A stretch of 64,000 nt of DNA from Streptomyces lydicus (lineage in GTDB: Bacteria; Actinomycetota; Actinomycetes; Streptomycetales; Streptomycetaceae). Every line of letters starts with the position of its first letter. The first letter of the stretch is position 1. The notes under the pieces were generated by a model, which was given only the letters and a program-made list of their open reading frames with translations, was not told the origin of the DNA and did not search any database. The DNA lies in the NCBI RefSeq assembly GCF_001729485.1, contig NZ_CP017157.1, positions 3,534,001-3,598,000 on the forward strand, in the 5' to 3' direction. A program made the translations under genes and the position numbers. This document shows, in pieces, positions 7,977 through 16,878 of the stretch.

Positions 7977-8047
7977 GTGCCTTGCCCGCAGGGCGCGTTG
8001 ACGCCGTGAGCGGCACCCGGCACGGTGGCAGGATCGACGTTCCCCGA

Positions 8048-8053
8048 TAGATT
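8048..8053 (+). promoter_or_regulatory. -10 element TAGATT, predicted leaderless start of the GlxA-type regulator
   Basis: TAGATT matches TANNNT and ends six bases before the ATG at 8060, with no Shine-Dalgarno sequence in between. This is the spacing expected when transcription begins at the start codon. Confidence 0.45.
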
Positions 8054-8059
8054 GCCGCC

Positions 8060-9010
8060 ATGCAGTCGTCGATCCATCGCATCGTCGTACTCGCCCTCGA
8101 CGGCGTGTACCCCTTCGAACTCGGCATCGCGCACCGCGTCTTCGGCGAGCTGCCGGACCGCTACGAGGTGGTCACCTGCACCCCCGACGGCCGCCCGGTA
8201 CGCAGCAGTTCGGACTTCGGGGTCGCGCCCGACCACGGCCCGGACGCGCTGGAGCGCGCCGATTCGGTCGTCATCCCGCCCTTCGACCTGCGGCTGCTCG
8301 ACGACGGACTCCCCGCGGCGACCGCCACCGCCCTCGCCCGGATCCGCCCCGGCGCCCGGCTGGTGTCCCTCTGCACCGGCGGGTTCCTGCTCGGCGCGGC
8401 CGGTCTGCTCGACGGGCGCCCGGCCACCACGCACTGGGCGCTCGCGGACACCTTCCGGCGGATGTTCCCCCGCGTCACCGTCGACCCCGACGTGCTGTTC
8501 ATCGACGACGGTGACGTACTCACCTCGGCCGGTGCCGTCTCCGGGGTGGACCTCTGTCTGCACATCGTCCGCAGGGACCACGGCAGCGAACTCGCCAACA
8601 GCATCGCGCGCCGCTGTGTCATCCCGCCCTGGCGGGAGGGCGGACAGGCCCAGTACATCGAGCAGCCCGTCCCGGCCGCCGGCGCGTCCGGCACCGCCGC
8701 CACCCGCGAGTGGGCGCTCGCGCACCTCGACCGGCCCCTGACCCTCGCCGACCTCGCGGCACACGCCGGGATGAGTTCCCGTACCTTCGCGCGCCGCTTC
8801 ACCGAGGAGGCCGGCGTCAGCCCGGGCCGCTGGGTCGTCCAGCAGCGCGTCCACCAGGCCCGACGACTGCTGGAGAGCACCGATCTGTCCGTCGAGCGCA
8901 TCGCCCACGACGTCGGCTTCGGCAGTGCCATCTCCCTCCGCCAGCACCTCAACGCGCTGATCGGGGTGGCTCCACTGGCGTACCGGCGGACGTTCCGGAC
9001 GACGGCCTGA
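8060..9010 (+). CDS. GlxA-family regulator (DJ-1/PfpI domain + AraC HTH)
   Basis: A 316-residue regulator with an N-terminal DJ-1/PfpI amidase-like domain (about residues 5-170) and a C-terminal AraC double HTH (about 215-310). The first domain has 'VSLCTGGFLLGAAGLLDGR', where Cys occupies the nucleophile elbow, followed by 'ATTHW'. The second includes 'DLAAHAGMSSRTFARRF' and 'IAHDVGFGSAISLRQHL'. Members usually activate catabolic or stress genes in response to small molecules. The quinone-oxidoreductase-like gene 120 bp downstream in the same direction is a plausible target. The predicted transcript is leaderless. Confidence 0.88.
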   Translation: MQSSIHRIVVLALDGVYPFELGIAHRVFGELPDRYEVVTCTPDGRPVRSSSDFGVAPDHGPDALERADSVVIPPFDLRLLDDGLPAATATALARIRPGARLVSLCTGGFLLGAAGLLDGRPATTHWALADTFRRMFPRVTVDPDVLFIDDGDVLTSAGAVSGVDLCLHIVRRDHGSELANSIARRCVIPPWREGGQAQYIEQPVPAAGASGTAATREWALAHLDRPLTLADLAAHAGMSSRTFARRFTEEAGVSPGRWVVQQRVHQARRLLESTDLSVERIAHDVGFGSAISLRQHLNALIGVAPLAYRRTFRTTA

Positions 9011-9132
9011 GTCCGGTGTGCCGCGCCGGTCGACGCCACTCGTCCGGCGCTCCCGGCTGCTTGGCACGATGTCATCGAACCCTGGCTGTCCAGCCATTGT
9101 CGCCGCTCGTCGCCACCGGCAGCCTTGAGGAC

Positions 9133-10110
9133 ATGACCGAAGCGACGGCGCACCGCGCCACCACCGCCCCTGCCACCATGCGCGCCATCAGCCAGGACGT
9201 CCTCGGCGGCCCCGACGTCCTGAAGGAGGTCGAGCTGCCGCGCCCCGCACCGGGCTTGAGCGAAATCCTCATCGCCGTGCGGGCGGCCGGCGTCAACCCC
9301 ACCGACTGGAAGCACCGCGCCGGCGGCCCGTTCCTGGGCGATCCGCCGTTCGTCCTCGGCTGGGACGTCTCCGGTGTCGTCGAGGCCGTCGGCTTCGGCG
9401 TCACCCTCTTCAAGCCGGGGGACGAGGTCTTCGGCATGCTGCCCTACCCGCACGGCGTCGGCTCGCACGCCGAGTACGTCACCGGCCCGGCACGCGCCTT
9501 CGTGCACAAGCCGGCCGGCCTCGACCACGTCCAGGCCGGCGCCCTCCCGCTGGCCGCCCTCACCGCCTACCAGGCGCTGGTCGACACCGCGGACGTCCGG
9601 CCCGGCCAGCGGGTCCTGATCCACGCGGCCGCCGGCGGCGTCGGCCACCTCGCCGTACAGATCGCCAAGGCCCGCGGCGCCCACGTCATCGGCACGGCCA
9701 GCGCCGCCAAGCACGACTTCCTGCGGGATCTGGGCGCGGACGAGCTGATCGACTACCGCACCACCGACTTCGCCGAGGCGGTCAGCGACGTCGATGTCGT
9801 CCTGGACTCCCTCGACGACGAGAGCCGCACCCGTTCCCTGAACGTCCTGCGCCCCGGCGGCCTCCTGGTGTCCATCCTCAAGCCCGCCACGGACCAAGCG
9901 GCCAAGAAGGCGGCCGAGTTGGGCATCCGTCTGGAGACCCTGCTCGTCGAGGCGGACCACGCGGGTATGCGGGCCGTCGCCGACCTCGCCGCCGCGGGCA
10001 CGCTGCGCGCGCACATCGACGCCACGTTCCCGCTGGCCGAGGCCGCCGAGGCCCATGCGCGCGCCCAGACGGGCCGGACGACCGGGAAGATCGTCCTCGT
10101 GGTGGGGTGA
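9133..10110 (+). CDS. NADP-dependent oxidoreductase, quinone oxidoreductase (QOR) subfamily of MDR
   Basis: A 325-residue medium-chain dehydrogenase/reductase. It has an N-terminal GroES-like domain ('VRAAGVNPTDWKHRAG' to 'GWDVSGVVEAVG') and a Rossmann domain with 'VLIHAAAGGVGHLAVQIAKARGA' (about residues 150-175). The zinc ligands of classical alcohol dehydrogenases are absent, as in zeta-crystallin/QOR enzymes that reduce quinones or enones with NADPH. The ATG at 9133 is chosen because upstream in-frame sequence overlaps the regulator gene and is not conserved-looking. It lies downstream of, and is probably controlled by, the GlxA-type regulator. Confidence 0.88.
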   Translation: MTEATAHRATTAPATMRAISQDVLGGPDVLKEVELPRPAPGLSEILIAVRAAGVNPTDWKHRAGGPFLGDPPFVLGWDVSGVVEAVGFGVTLFKPGDEVFGMLPYPHGVGSHAEYVTGPARAFVHKPAGLDHVQAGALPLAALTAYQALVDTADVRPGQRVLIHAAAGGVGHLAVQIAKARGAHVIGTASAAKHDFLRDLGADELIDYRTTDFAEAVSDVDVVLDSLDDESRTRSLNVLRPGGLLVSILKPATDQAAKKAAELGIRLETLLVEADHAGMRAVADLAAAGTLRAHIDATFPLAEAAEAHARAQTGRTTGKIVLVVG

Positions 10111-10115
10111 CCGGC

Positions 10116-10137
10116 GACGGGCGTCTGTCGGCCCGTC
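10116..10137. terminator. Short stem-loop after the QOR gene
   Basis: GACGGGC, an 8-nt loop and GCCCGTC begin a few bases after the stop codon. The stem is short and has no T-run, so it is only a possible terminator. Confidence 0.35.
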
Positions 10138-10285
10138 ACCCCAACGCAGGAACTCCCCGGAAACGAGCAGGTCATACCCCAGGTCGCCGGGCTCCCCTGT
10201 CTAACATCACCGCATCCGCCGTCCGGCATGCCCGGGGGCCGACCGGGCACCGGGCGACCCACGGCCCATCCAGTCAGGAGGCACC

Positions 10286-10633
10286 ATGAGTGCGGAAGCG
10301 GGCTCGGCTCGGAAACTGGTCATCCAGCCTGCCGGGGGAATCGGCCAGCGCACCGGCCGTCTGCAGACCTTCGCCGAGCCGCTGACGGCCCGGCTGATCG
10401 ACGCCGGTACCGGCGACCGGGTGTCCGGCGTCCCGGTGACGTTCTCCTGGGTGTCCACCACCCAGCAGGTCCTCTTCGCGGAGAACGAGATCACCGTGAC
10501 CGTGCCCACCGACGACCAGGGCTTCGCGCGCACCCCGGCGCTCGTGGCGGGCGACGTGGACGGCACCGCCACCTTCACCGTCACCGCCGAGGGCGCCGAA
10601 CCGGCGCACTTCGAGGTCACGGTGGTGCCCTGA
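10286..10633 (+). CDS. Small protein with an Ig-like (Big_1/invasin type) fold
   Basis: A 115-residue protein that reads as one bacterial Ig-like domain. It has beta-strand-rich segments such as 'FAEPLTARLIDAGTGDRVSGVPVTFSW', 'TDDQGFARTPALVAGDVDGTATFTVTAEG' and a terminal 'FEVTVVP', the repeat grammar of Big_1/invasin domains. No signal peptide or membrane segment is visible, which is odd for this fold because it is normally extracellular. The ATG at 10286 has CAGGAGGCACC upstream, a strong ribosome binding site. Function unknown. The nearby secreted Asn/Gly-rich proteins suggest a surface context but do not prove it. Confidence 0.75.
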   Translation: MSAEAGSARKLVIQPAGGIGQRTGRLQTFAEPLTARLIDAGTGDRVSGVPVTFSWVSTTQQVLFAENEITVTVPTDDQGFARTPALVAGDVDGTATFTVTAEGAEPAHFEVTVVP

Positions 10634-10799
10634 CCCCTCACCAGCCCTGATCGCTCTTCGGCATATCGGCCATCTGGCGGCCGCCCGCCCGGCGTTGGAG
10701 CACTGTGAACGCGCGGGCCGGCCGTTGCTCAGGCATCGTGGAAGCCGGCATGCCCGGCAGTACGACCGCGGGGGGCAACCGCGAGCGCAGGAGCACACA

Positions 10800-11087
10800 G
10801 TGAAGAAGATGGCACGTGTCGACATGGTGATAGCCGGAGCATGCGGCCTGCTGCTGGCCCTCGGCGGGGCGTCACCCGCCCAGGCGGACGAGAACCCGTT
10901 CGGCACGGACGACGGGGTGTTCAACAGCGACACCTGGGCCGACTTCAATGCCTCGTTCCGCTGCACGCGCAGGGCGGCGGTCTGCGCCAACGGGCCCGTG
11001 AACAGCGGGAACGTCAGCAACGCGCAGAACGTGTACCTGTCCGGCAACAACACCAACAGCGGCAACGGGACCACCAGCGGAAGCTGA
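10800..11087 (+). CDS. Small secreted Asn/Gly/Ser-rich protein, paralogue A
   Basis: A 95-residue protein starting at a GTG with AGGAG six bases upstream. Residues 1-29 form a Sec signal peptide: 'MKKMARVDMVI' then 'AGACGLLLALGGASPAQA', with cleavage after AQA. The mature part has two cysteines ('CTRRAAVC') and the motif C-A-N-G-P-V-N-S-G-N, then a tail of N/S/G/T ('LSGNNTNSGNGTTSGS'). The convergent gene encodes a protein with the matching motif C-V-N-G-S-V-N-S-G-N, so the two are probably diverged paralogues. It lacks the chaplin and rodlin signatures. A cell-surface or spore-coat role is a guess from composition. Confidence 0.75.
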   Translation: MKKMARVDMVIAGACGLLLALGGASPAQADENPFGTDDGVFNSDTWADFNASFRCTRRAAVCANGPVNSGNVSNAQNVYLSGNNTNSGNGTTSGS

Positions 11088-11143
11088 GGCGGGCGGCGTC
11101 GCCCCGCCGCTCCGCACCGTGTTCCGGCTGCCCCGCAACGGAC

Positions 11144-11176
11144 CAGCCGGCCCCGGTCACGCACCGGGGCCGGCTG
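11144..11176. terminator. Bidirectional stem-loop between the two small secreted protein genes
   Basis: CAGCCGGCCCCGGT (11144-11157), a 5-nt loop and ACCGGGGCCGGCTG (11163-11176) make a perfect 14-bp stem between two convergent stop codons. There is no T-run, as is usual in Streptomyces. Confidence 0.75.
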
Positions 11177-11197
11177 GGACGTTCCGTCGTGCCGGTC

Positions 11198-11605
11198 TCA
11201 GTGGTGGCGGCCTCCCACGCCGCGCTGGATGGCGTTGTTGCTGCCCTGCGAGGCACCCCCGACGAAGTTGCCGCTGTTGCCGCTGCCGTTGTGCGCGGAG
11301 AGGATGCCGCTGCGGTTCGGGTGGCCGTGAATGATGGCGTTCCCGGCGTCCCGGCTGTTACCGCTGTTGACCGAGCCGTTCACGCACGGCCGGCTCGGCT
11401 CCCCGAATCCGGGCTGCTTGAAGTAGATGTTGCCCAGTCGGTTGTGGCAGTGCACGCCGTTCGACATGCGGGTGAGGCCGAGGAAATCGGTACCCACCGT
11501 GGTGGAAAGCAATTCCGGAATGATCTGGGCCCGGGCGATACCGGCGCTCAACAGAACGAGGCTGCACGCCCCGATGACACTTCCCGCCCGCACAACGCTT
11601 CTCAC
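11198..11605 (-). CDS. Small secreted Asn/Gly-rich protein, paralogue B
   Basis: A 135-residue protein starting at the GTG at 11605, preceded by AAGGAG. The first ~27 residues are a signal peptide ('VIGACSLVLLSAGIARA'). The mature protein has two cysteines, 'VHCHNRLGN' and 'RPCVNGSVNSGN', followed by a Gly/Asn/His-rich tail with 'NGSGNSGNFVGGASQGSNN'. The C-V-N-G-S-V-N-S-G-N block matches C-A-N-G-P-V-N-S-G-N in the facing gene. The longer frame beginning at 11728 is rejected because it would bury the signal peptide. Function unknown: a secreted structural or amyloid-like protein is possible, but nothing in the sequence identifies it. Confidence 0.72.
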   Translation of the reverse strand: MRSVVRAGSVIGACSLVLLSAGIARAQIIPELLSTTVGTDFLGLTRMSNGVHCHNRLGNIYFKQPGFGEPSRPCVNGSVNSGNSRDAGNAIIHGHPNRSGILSAHNGSGNSGNFVGGASQGSNNAIQRGVGGRHH

Positions 11606-11884
11606 GATGCTCCTTGCCGATTTGTCCTGTGTTGCCAGGGGTATGGTCGTGCCCCCGCGGCCGGCCGCGCGGTCAACCCGCTGAAGCCGAAACGCACGCG
11701 GCCGGAATTCAGCCGGGTGGCCCAACAAGATGTTCGGGAGGGCCGACGGCCGAGGAGCGGCGGACGCCGCACGGTCCCCGGCAATTCACTCCTACGGCGT
11801 TCGGCGCGCACCCCGGGGCGGGACCGCGAACGGCCATGATGGCCGGGGAGGCAATCCGGCGCAGAGGGAGAGAGCGGAACTCGC

Positions 11885-13594
11885 ATGACAGAGACTGCGG
11901 CGGCGGAACGGCAAGCACCGGAAAAGGACCGGTCCCGGCCCGGCCGGGTCGTTCTGGGATGGCTGACCACGACCGATCACAAGGTGATCGGAAACCTGTA
12001 CATGGTCACCGCCTTCGGCTTTTTCCTGCTGGCCGGGACGCTGGCCATGCTGATGCGGGCCGAGCTGATCCGGCCCGGGCTCCAGCTGTTCTCCAACGAG
12101 CAGTACAACCAGCTCTTCACCATTCACGGCACGATCATGATGCTGCTCTTCGCGACCCCGATGTTCGCGGGATTCTCGAATGCGGTCATGCCGCTGCAGA
12201 TCGGCTCCCCGGACGTCGCCTTCCCGCGGCTGAACGCCTTCACCTACTGGCTCTTCCTGCTGGGCGGCCTCATGGTGGTGTCCGGCTTCGTCGTCCCGGG
12301 CGGCGCCGCGTCCTTCGGCTGGTTCGCCTACGCGCCCCTCAACGGGCCGGTGTTCGCACCGGGGACGGGCGGCGACCTGTGGACCATGGGGCTGGTGGTG
12401 GCCGGGCTGAGCACGATCCTGGGCGCGGTGAACTTCATCGCGACGATCGTCTGCCTGCGCGCCCCGGGAATGACGATGTTCCGCATGCCGATCTTCACCT
12501 GGAACGTGCTGTTCACCTCCATCCTCGCGCTGCTGGCCTTTCCGGTGCTCACCGCCGCGCTGCTGGTCCTGGAGGCGGACCGCAAATTCGGCGCGCACGT
12601 CTTCGACGCGGCGAACGGCGGAGCGATCCTCTGGCAGCACATGTTCTGGTTCTTCGGGCACCCGGAGGTCTATATCGTGGCGCTGCCGTTCTTCGGGGTG
12701 GTCTCCGAAATCATCCCGGTCTTCAGCCGCAAACCGATGTTCGGGTATGTCGGAATGGTCGGTGCCACGATCGGCATCACGATGCTGTCGGCCTCGGTGT
12801 GGGCACACCACATGTTCGCCACCGGGGCGGTCCTGCTGCCGTTCTTCTCCGTGCTCTCCTTCCTCATCGCGGTGCCCACCGGCGTGAAGTTCTTCAACTG
12901 GATCGGGACGATGTGGCACGGCAGCCTGTCGTTCGAGACGCCGATGCTGTGGAGCGTGGGCTTTCTGGTGTCCTTCCTGCTGGGCGGGCTGAGCGGTGTG
13001 CTGATCGCGTCCCCGCCGCTGGACTTCCATGTGACCGACAGCTACTTCATCGTGGCTCACCTGCACTACGTGCTGTTCGGCACGGTCGTCTTCGCGATGT
13101 TCGCCGGGTTCTACTTCTGGTGGCCCAAATGGACCGGGAAAATGCTCGACGAGCGGCTCGGCAAGATTCATTTCTGGACCCTGTTCCTGGGCTTCCAGGG
13201 AACGTTCCTGGTGCAGCACTGGCTGGGCGAGATGGGCATGCCGCGGCGCTACGCCGACTACCTCGCCGCGGACGGCTTCACCCTCCTCAACACCGTCTCC
13301 TCGGTGAGCGCCTTCGTGCTGGGGGCCTCCACGCTGCCGTTCCTGTACAACGTCTGGCACACCACCCGCCATGCGCCGAAGGTGCGGCTGGACGACCCCT
13401 GGGGGTTCGGCAGATCGCTGGAGTGGGCGACCTCCTGCCCGCCGCCCCGCCACAACTTCCACACGATGCCGCGGGTCCGCTCCGACTCACCCGCTTTTGA
13501 CCTGCACCACCCCGAGGTGGGCGCCGGCGTCCCGGCGGCCGGCGCCGGCCCCGGCGGGAACGGCACCCCCACTCCCGACACCGTGGCCGAGTGA
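11885..13594 (+). CDS. ctaD: Cytochrome c oxidase subunit I (extra copy)
   Basis: A 569-residue, 12-transmembrane-segment subunit of an aa3-type oxidase. The haem and copper ligands are all visible: low-spin haem His in 'FTIHGTIMM'; CuB His-Tyr in '[10 protein letters not shown]'; the CuB His pair in 'WAHHMF'; and the haem a3/a histidines in '[11 protein letters not shown]'. The ATG at 11885 follows AGAGCGGAACTCGC (weak GGA). Only subunit IV follows it: genes for subunits II (CuA) and III are absent nearby. This is therefore a paralogue to the usual ctaCDFE-qcrCAB set, perhaps assembling with subunits encoded elsewhere under special conditions. Confidence 0.95.
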   Translation: MTETAAAERQAPEKDRSRPGRVVLGWLTTTDHKVIGNLYMVTAFGFFLLAGTLAMLMRAELIRPGLQLFSNEQYNQLFTIHGTIMMLLFATPMFAGFSNAVMPLQIGSPDVAFPRLNAFTYWLFLLGGLMVVSGFVVPGGAASFGWFAYAPLNGPVFAPGTGGDLWTMGLVVAGLSTILGAVNFIATIVCLRAPGMTMFRMPIFTWNVLFTSILALLAFPVLTAALLVLEADRKFGAHVFDAANGGAILWQHMFWFFGHPEVYIVALPFFGVVSEIIPVFSRKPMFGYVGMVGATIGITMLSASVWAHHMFATGAVLLPFFSVLSFLIAVPTGVKFFNWIGTMWHGSLSFETPMLWSVGFLVSFLLGGLSGVLIASPPLDFHVTDSYFIVAHLHYVLFGTVVFAMFAGFYFWWPKWTGKMLDERLGKIHFWTLFLGFQGTFLVQHWLGEMGMPRRYADYLAADGFTLLNTVSSVSAFVLGASTLPFLYNVWHTTRHAPKVRLDDPWGFGRSLEWATSCPPPRHNFHTMPRVRSDSPAFDLHHPEVGAGVPAAGAGPGGNGTPTPDTVAE

Positions 13595-13598
13595 CGCC

Positions 13599-13991
13599 AT
13601 GAGAATCGAGATGCTCCTCTTCGGCGGCGTCATGGTGTTCTTCGCCGTGACCGGGACCGGCTACGCCTGGTGGTCGGACCTCGAACCCGCCGGCACCGCC
13701 GCCCTCATCGTGTCCTTTCTGATGTCGGCCCTGCTCTTCCTCTACTTCGGCGTCCAGCGGCGCAAGCACGGCAGCCGGCCCGAGGACCACAAGAGCGCCG
13801 AGATCAAACAGCGTTCGGGGACGGTGGACTTCTTTCCGCCGCGCAGCGTCTACCCGGTCCTCTCCGCGACCGGTTACGCCGTGGCGGCGCTGGGCGTCAT
13901 CTTCGGCGTGTGGCTCTTCCTGATCGGTGTGGGCCTCCTGGCCGGTGGCGTCTTCGGCTTCGTCTTCCAGTACGCGGAGCGCGACAGCTGA
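13599..13991 (+). CDS. ctaF: Actinobacterial cytochrome c oxidase subunit IV (extra copy)
   Basis: A 130-residue membrane protein with three or four hydrophobic segments ('MLLFGGVMVFFAVTGTGYAWW', 'ALIVSFLMSALLFLYFGV', and a C-terminal pair around 'LGVIFGVWLFLIGVGLLAGG') and the soluble linker 'SAEIKQRSGTVDFFPPRS'. The linker is typical of actinobacterial subunit IV: the D-F-F-P-P motif is characteristic. It starts 4 bp after the ctaD stop, so the two genes are cotranscribed and probably translationally coupled. It converges on a lone cytochrome b gene two bases away. Confidence 0.92.
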   Translation: MRIEMLLFGGVMVFFAVTGTGYAWWSDLEPAGTAALIVSFLMSALLFLYFGVQRRKHGSRPEDHKSAEIKQRSGTVDFFPPRSVYPVLSATGYAVAALGVIFGVWLFLIGVGLLAGGVFGFVFQYAERDS

Positions 13992-13993
13992 CG

Positions 13994-15634
13994 TCACGGG
14001 CCGTCGGCCCCGGCGCGGTCGGACGCCGTGGCGAACTCTTCCTTCCGGGGACCGGCGGCCGGCGGTTCCACCTGGTCGCGGTAGTACCAGCGGCTGAGGG
14101 ACAGCTGTAGCCGCCGGAGCCGGGAAAGGGCGGCGACGGGCACGCCGGGCGGCGGTTCGAGGGGACGCGGGGTGCGCCGGGCGAGCAAGGTGTGGCGCTC
14201 GGCGGCCGGCAGCTCCTGGTGGCCCTCGGACAGATCGCCGTAGGCGGACTGCCGTACCCAGCCGGTTTCGTCGCCCTCGGCCAGGCGTTCCCGATCGCGG
14301 TGCTGGAGTGCCAGACAGAGCCATTTGGTGAGGAGGAAAGCCGACGGCGGGACCAGCACCAGCGCCGCCCGCAGCACCCACGTCAGGGTGTTGAGCGACA
14401 GGTCGAAGACGAAGGCGATGACGTCGTTTCCGCCGGCCACCAGGAGCACCGCGTAAAAGGCGATGCCGGCCACCCCGAGCCCGGTGCGGGTGTGCGCCTC
14501 GCGCGGCCGGTCGCACAGATGCAGCTCACCGCGGTCCGGGGTCAGCCACCTTTCGAGGAACGGGTACGCGTAGAGCACCGCGAAGAGCACCCCCGGCAGG
14601 ACGACGGCGGGGACGAAGACGTTCCACATGACGGTGTGGCCCCACAGATTCGTCTCCCAAGGGGGCATCAGCCGCAGCGCGCCCTCAAGGAATCCCACGT
14701 ACCAGTCGGGCTGCGCGTCGGTGGACACCTGGTCGGCCTGGAACGGGCCGTAGTTCCACACCGGGTTGACCTGGCCGAGCGCTCCGAGCACCGCGAAGAC
14801 GGCGGTCAGCACGACGAGGAGGCCGGTGGACTTGGTGAGCCACTGCGGAAACATCGGCTGGCCGATGACGTTCCGGTTCACTCTGCCGGGGCCCCGCCAC
14901 TGCGTGTGTTTGAGCTGGACCACGAGCACGAGATGCAGGGTGACCAGTGCGATCAGGATCCCGGGTACGAGCAGGATGTGCATGACGTACAGGCGCGGAA
15001 TGATGTCCTGCCCGGGGAACTCGCCGCCGAAGGCGAAGAAGGAGAGATAGGTCCCCACGACGGGAATCGATCCCGTGATGGTGGCCGCCGTCCGCAGACC
15101 CGTCCCGGACAGCAGGTCGTCCGGCAGCGAATACCCGCAGAAGCCCTCCAGCAGGCCCAGCAGAAAGAGCGTCAGGCCGATCATCCAGTTGCCCTCGCGC
15201 GGGCGGCGGAACGCTCCGGTGAAGAAGATGCGCAGCATGTGCACGCCGATGGAGGCGAGAAAGGTGAGCGCCGCCCAGTGGTGGATCTGCCGGAGGAGCA
15301 GCCCGCCGCGCACGTCGAAGCTGATGGTGAGGGTGGAGGCGTACGCCGCGGTCATCCGGGTGCCGCGCAACGGGGCGTACGAGCCCTGGTAGACGCTCTC
15401 GGTCATCCCCGGGTCGAAGAACAGCGTCAGGACGACCCCGGTGAGCACGAGCACGACGAGGCTGTAGAGCGCCAGTTCGCCCAGCAGGAAGGCCCAGTGG
15501 TCCGGGAACGCCTTGCGCAGCAGTTTGCCGGCGGAGGAGGCCGGGAGCCGTTCGTCCAGCCAGGTGAAGCCCTTTTCCGCCGCGCGCGGCAGCCGGGGCG
15601 GGCGACCGGGTCCTGTGCGCCTCCGGAAGACCAT
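13994..15634 (-). CDS. qcrB: Cytochrome b subunit of a bc-type complex (orphan QcrB)
   Basis: A 546-residue cytochrome b with the four haem ligands in two helices: His pairs in 'LLRQIHHWAALTF..VHMLRIFFTG' and 'YVMHILLVPG..VTLHLVLVVQ'. It also has the Qo-site segment 'WNYGPF', a recognisable actinobacterial variant, and a C-terminal cytosolic tail. No Rieske protein (qcrA) or cytochrome c (qcrC) gene is next to it. It faces the extra ctaD-ctaF pair with only a 2-bp gap, so the stop codons nearly touch. Together they look like a spare respiratory set that borrows missing subunits from the main complex. The start is an ATG at 15634. Confidence 0.93.
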   Translation of the reverse strand: MVFRRRTGPGRPPRLPRAAEKGFTWLDERLPASSAGKLLRKAFPDHWAFLLGELALYSLVVLVLTGVVLTLFFDPGMTESVYQGSYAPLRGTRMTAAYASTLTISFDVRGGLLLRQIHHWAALTFLASIGVHMLRIFFTGAFRRPREGNWMIGLTLFLLGLLEGFCGYSLPDDLLSGTGLRTAATITGSIPVVGTYLSFFAFGGEFPGQDIIPRLYVMHILLVPGILIALVTLHLVLVVQLKHTQWRGPGRVNRNVIGQPMFPQWLTKSTGLLVVLTAVFAVLGALGQVNPVWNYGPFQADQVSTDAQPDWYVGFLEGALRLMPPWETNLWGHTVMWNVFVPAVVLPGVLFAVLYAYPFLERWLTPDRGELHLCDRPREAHTRTGLGVAGIAFYAVLLVAGGNDVIAFVFDLSLNTLTWVLRAALVLVPPSAFLLTKWLCLALQHRDRERLAEGDETGWVRQSAYGDLSEGHQELPAAERHTLLARRTPRPLEPPPGVPVAALSRLRRLQLSLSRWYYRDQVEPPAAGPRKEEFATASDRAGADGP

Positions 15635-15858
15635 GCCCCGCGCTCCCTCACGCCTCGGCGCGCCATCACGGGCCCCGTGATCCGGGCAGGTGTCACGTTC
15701 TGTGCGGCGCGACGTCCGATGTCCGTCCCTGCGGCGCCTATGACTAACCGATCTCCGTGTCCTTCAACCAGCCGCCGGACGGTGCCCGGCGGCATGAGGT
15801 GGACGCCGGTGGTGGCCGGGGCGGTGCGCGCGGGGCAGCTGAGCGGACGGTGACGTCG

Positions 15859-16878
15859 TCAGGTCACGGTCAACGGGGACCCGAGTGCGCTGCGTTCCGC
15901 CCGCCACGCGCCGAGGAGACGGGTGGCCAGCCGGTCCTCCAGCAGTCCGGTGGCGCCGATCCCGAAGGCGACGTCGGGCTCCAGCTCCGGCTCCTCGGCC
16001 AGCAGGCCGCCGACCACCTCGCGGCGCGCCACCTGCTCGTGGACGGCGTCCGCCTCGACGTGTTCGTCGTAGAAGCGCTCCGCCGCGGGGCCGGCGTCGG
16101 TGCGGCGCATCGCCTCCGCAAGCCGCCGGGACCCCGGCGACGAGGTCACCTCGACCGTGGCGAAGTGGCCGATCAGCGCGCCGCGCAGGGCACGGTGCAG
16201 ACCCAGCAGCGACATCACGTTGACGGTCGCGAGCGCTTCGGCGGGTGCCGGGTCGACGTAGTGGCCGTACGTGGCGTCCAGGCCCAGGTCCGTCATCAGG
16301 GCGGCGAAGAGCCGGGCGTGGATGCCCTCCGCGCGTCCGGCGCCGAACTCGTCGAAGGCGATGGCCGCCATCCCGGCCTTGGCGCGGCCGCGCAGCCGCG
16401 GCAGCACCCAGGCGTGCGGATCGGCCTCCTTGAGGTGGTAGAGCGAGCGGAGCGCCGCGTACTCCCTCAGTTGCCACAGCCGGCCCTCGCGCTGCAGGTA
16501 GTGGCTGACGCTGCCGCCGTCGTCGCCGGCCGGCTCGATCAGCAGCGCGGCCAGCGCCTCCTCCGCGCCGGCCGCCGGGACGTCCGTCCGCAGCGCGCCG
16601 AGGAACCGCCGCTCCAGCGCGCGCCGCACGGACAGCAGCGCCGGGTCCCATTCGTGGTCGGCGTGGACCCCGGCGAAGCCCCGGTAGTGCAGTTCGTACA
16701 GCACGTAGAGGGCGAGTTGGAGGTCCGGCCCGTACGGATCGGCGCGCCCGGCCTCCGCCTCGGTGGGCAGCGGGCCGGCCGCGTCGCGCAGGTGGGCGAG
16801 CACCGCGCCGGAGAGCGGTCCGCGGCCGCGCGGCAGCTGTGGACCGGTGGGCCGGACGGCGGGGGCGGGGGCGTTCAT
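15859..16878 (-). CDS. Haem-oxygenase-fold, iron-containing redox enzyme family protein
   Basis: A 339-residue, mostly helical protein of the haem-oxygenase-like diiron (HDO) / iron-containing redox enzyme family. Candidate metal-binding stretches are 'IAFDEFGAGRAEGIHARLF' (about residues 165-185) and 'ERFYDEHVEADAVHEQVARRE' (about 265-285), which carry the Glu/Asp/His pattern of this superfamily. Such enzymes perform oxidative C-C or C-N chemistry in natural-product pathways, but no specific reaction can be assigned. Its ATG overlaps the CDGSH gene stop by 4 bp, so translation is coupled. It is the third gene of a methyltransferase-CDGSH-HDO operon. Confidence 0.75.
   Translation of the reverse strand: MNAPAPAVRPTGPQLPRGRGPLSGAVLAHLRDAAGPLPTEAEAGRADPYGPDLQLALYVLYELHYRGFAGVHADHEWDPALLSVRRALERRFLGALRTDVPAAGAEEALAALLIEPAGDDGGSVSHYLQREGRLWQLREYAALRSLYHLKEADPHAWVLPRLRGRAKAGMAAIAFDEFGAGRAEGIHARLFAALMTDLGLDATYGHYVDPAPAEALATVNVMSLLGLHRALRGALIGHFATVEVTSSPGSRRLAEAMRRTDAGPAAERFYDEHVEADAVHEQVARREVVGGLLAEEPELEPDVAFGIGATGLLEDRLATRLLGAWRAERSALGSPLTVT

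Noticed and set aside
10800..11605. The two small secreted proteins as chaplins or rodlins
   Set aside because: Neither has the chaplin hydrophobic motif or cysteine spacing, nor the rodlin sequence; the only shared feature is the CxNGxVNSGN block.
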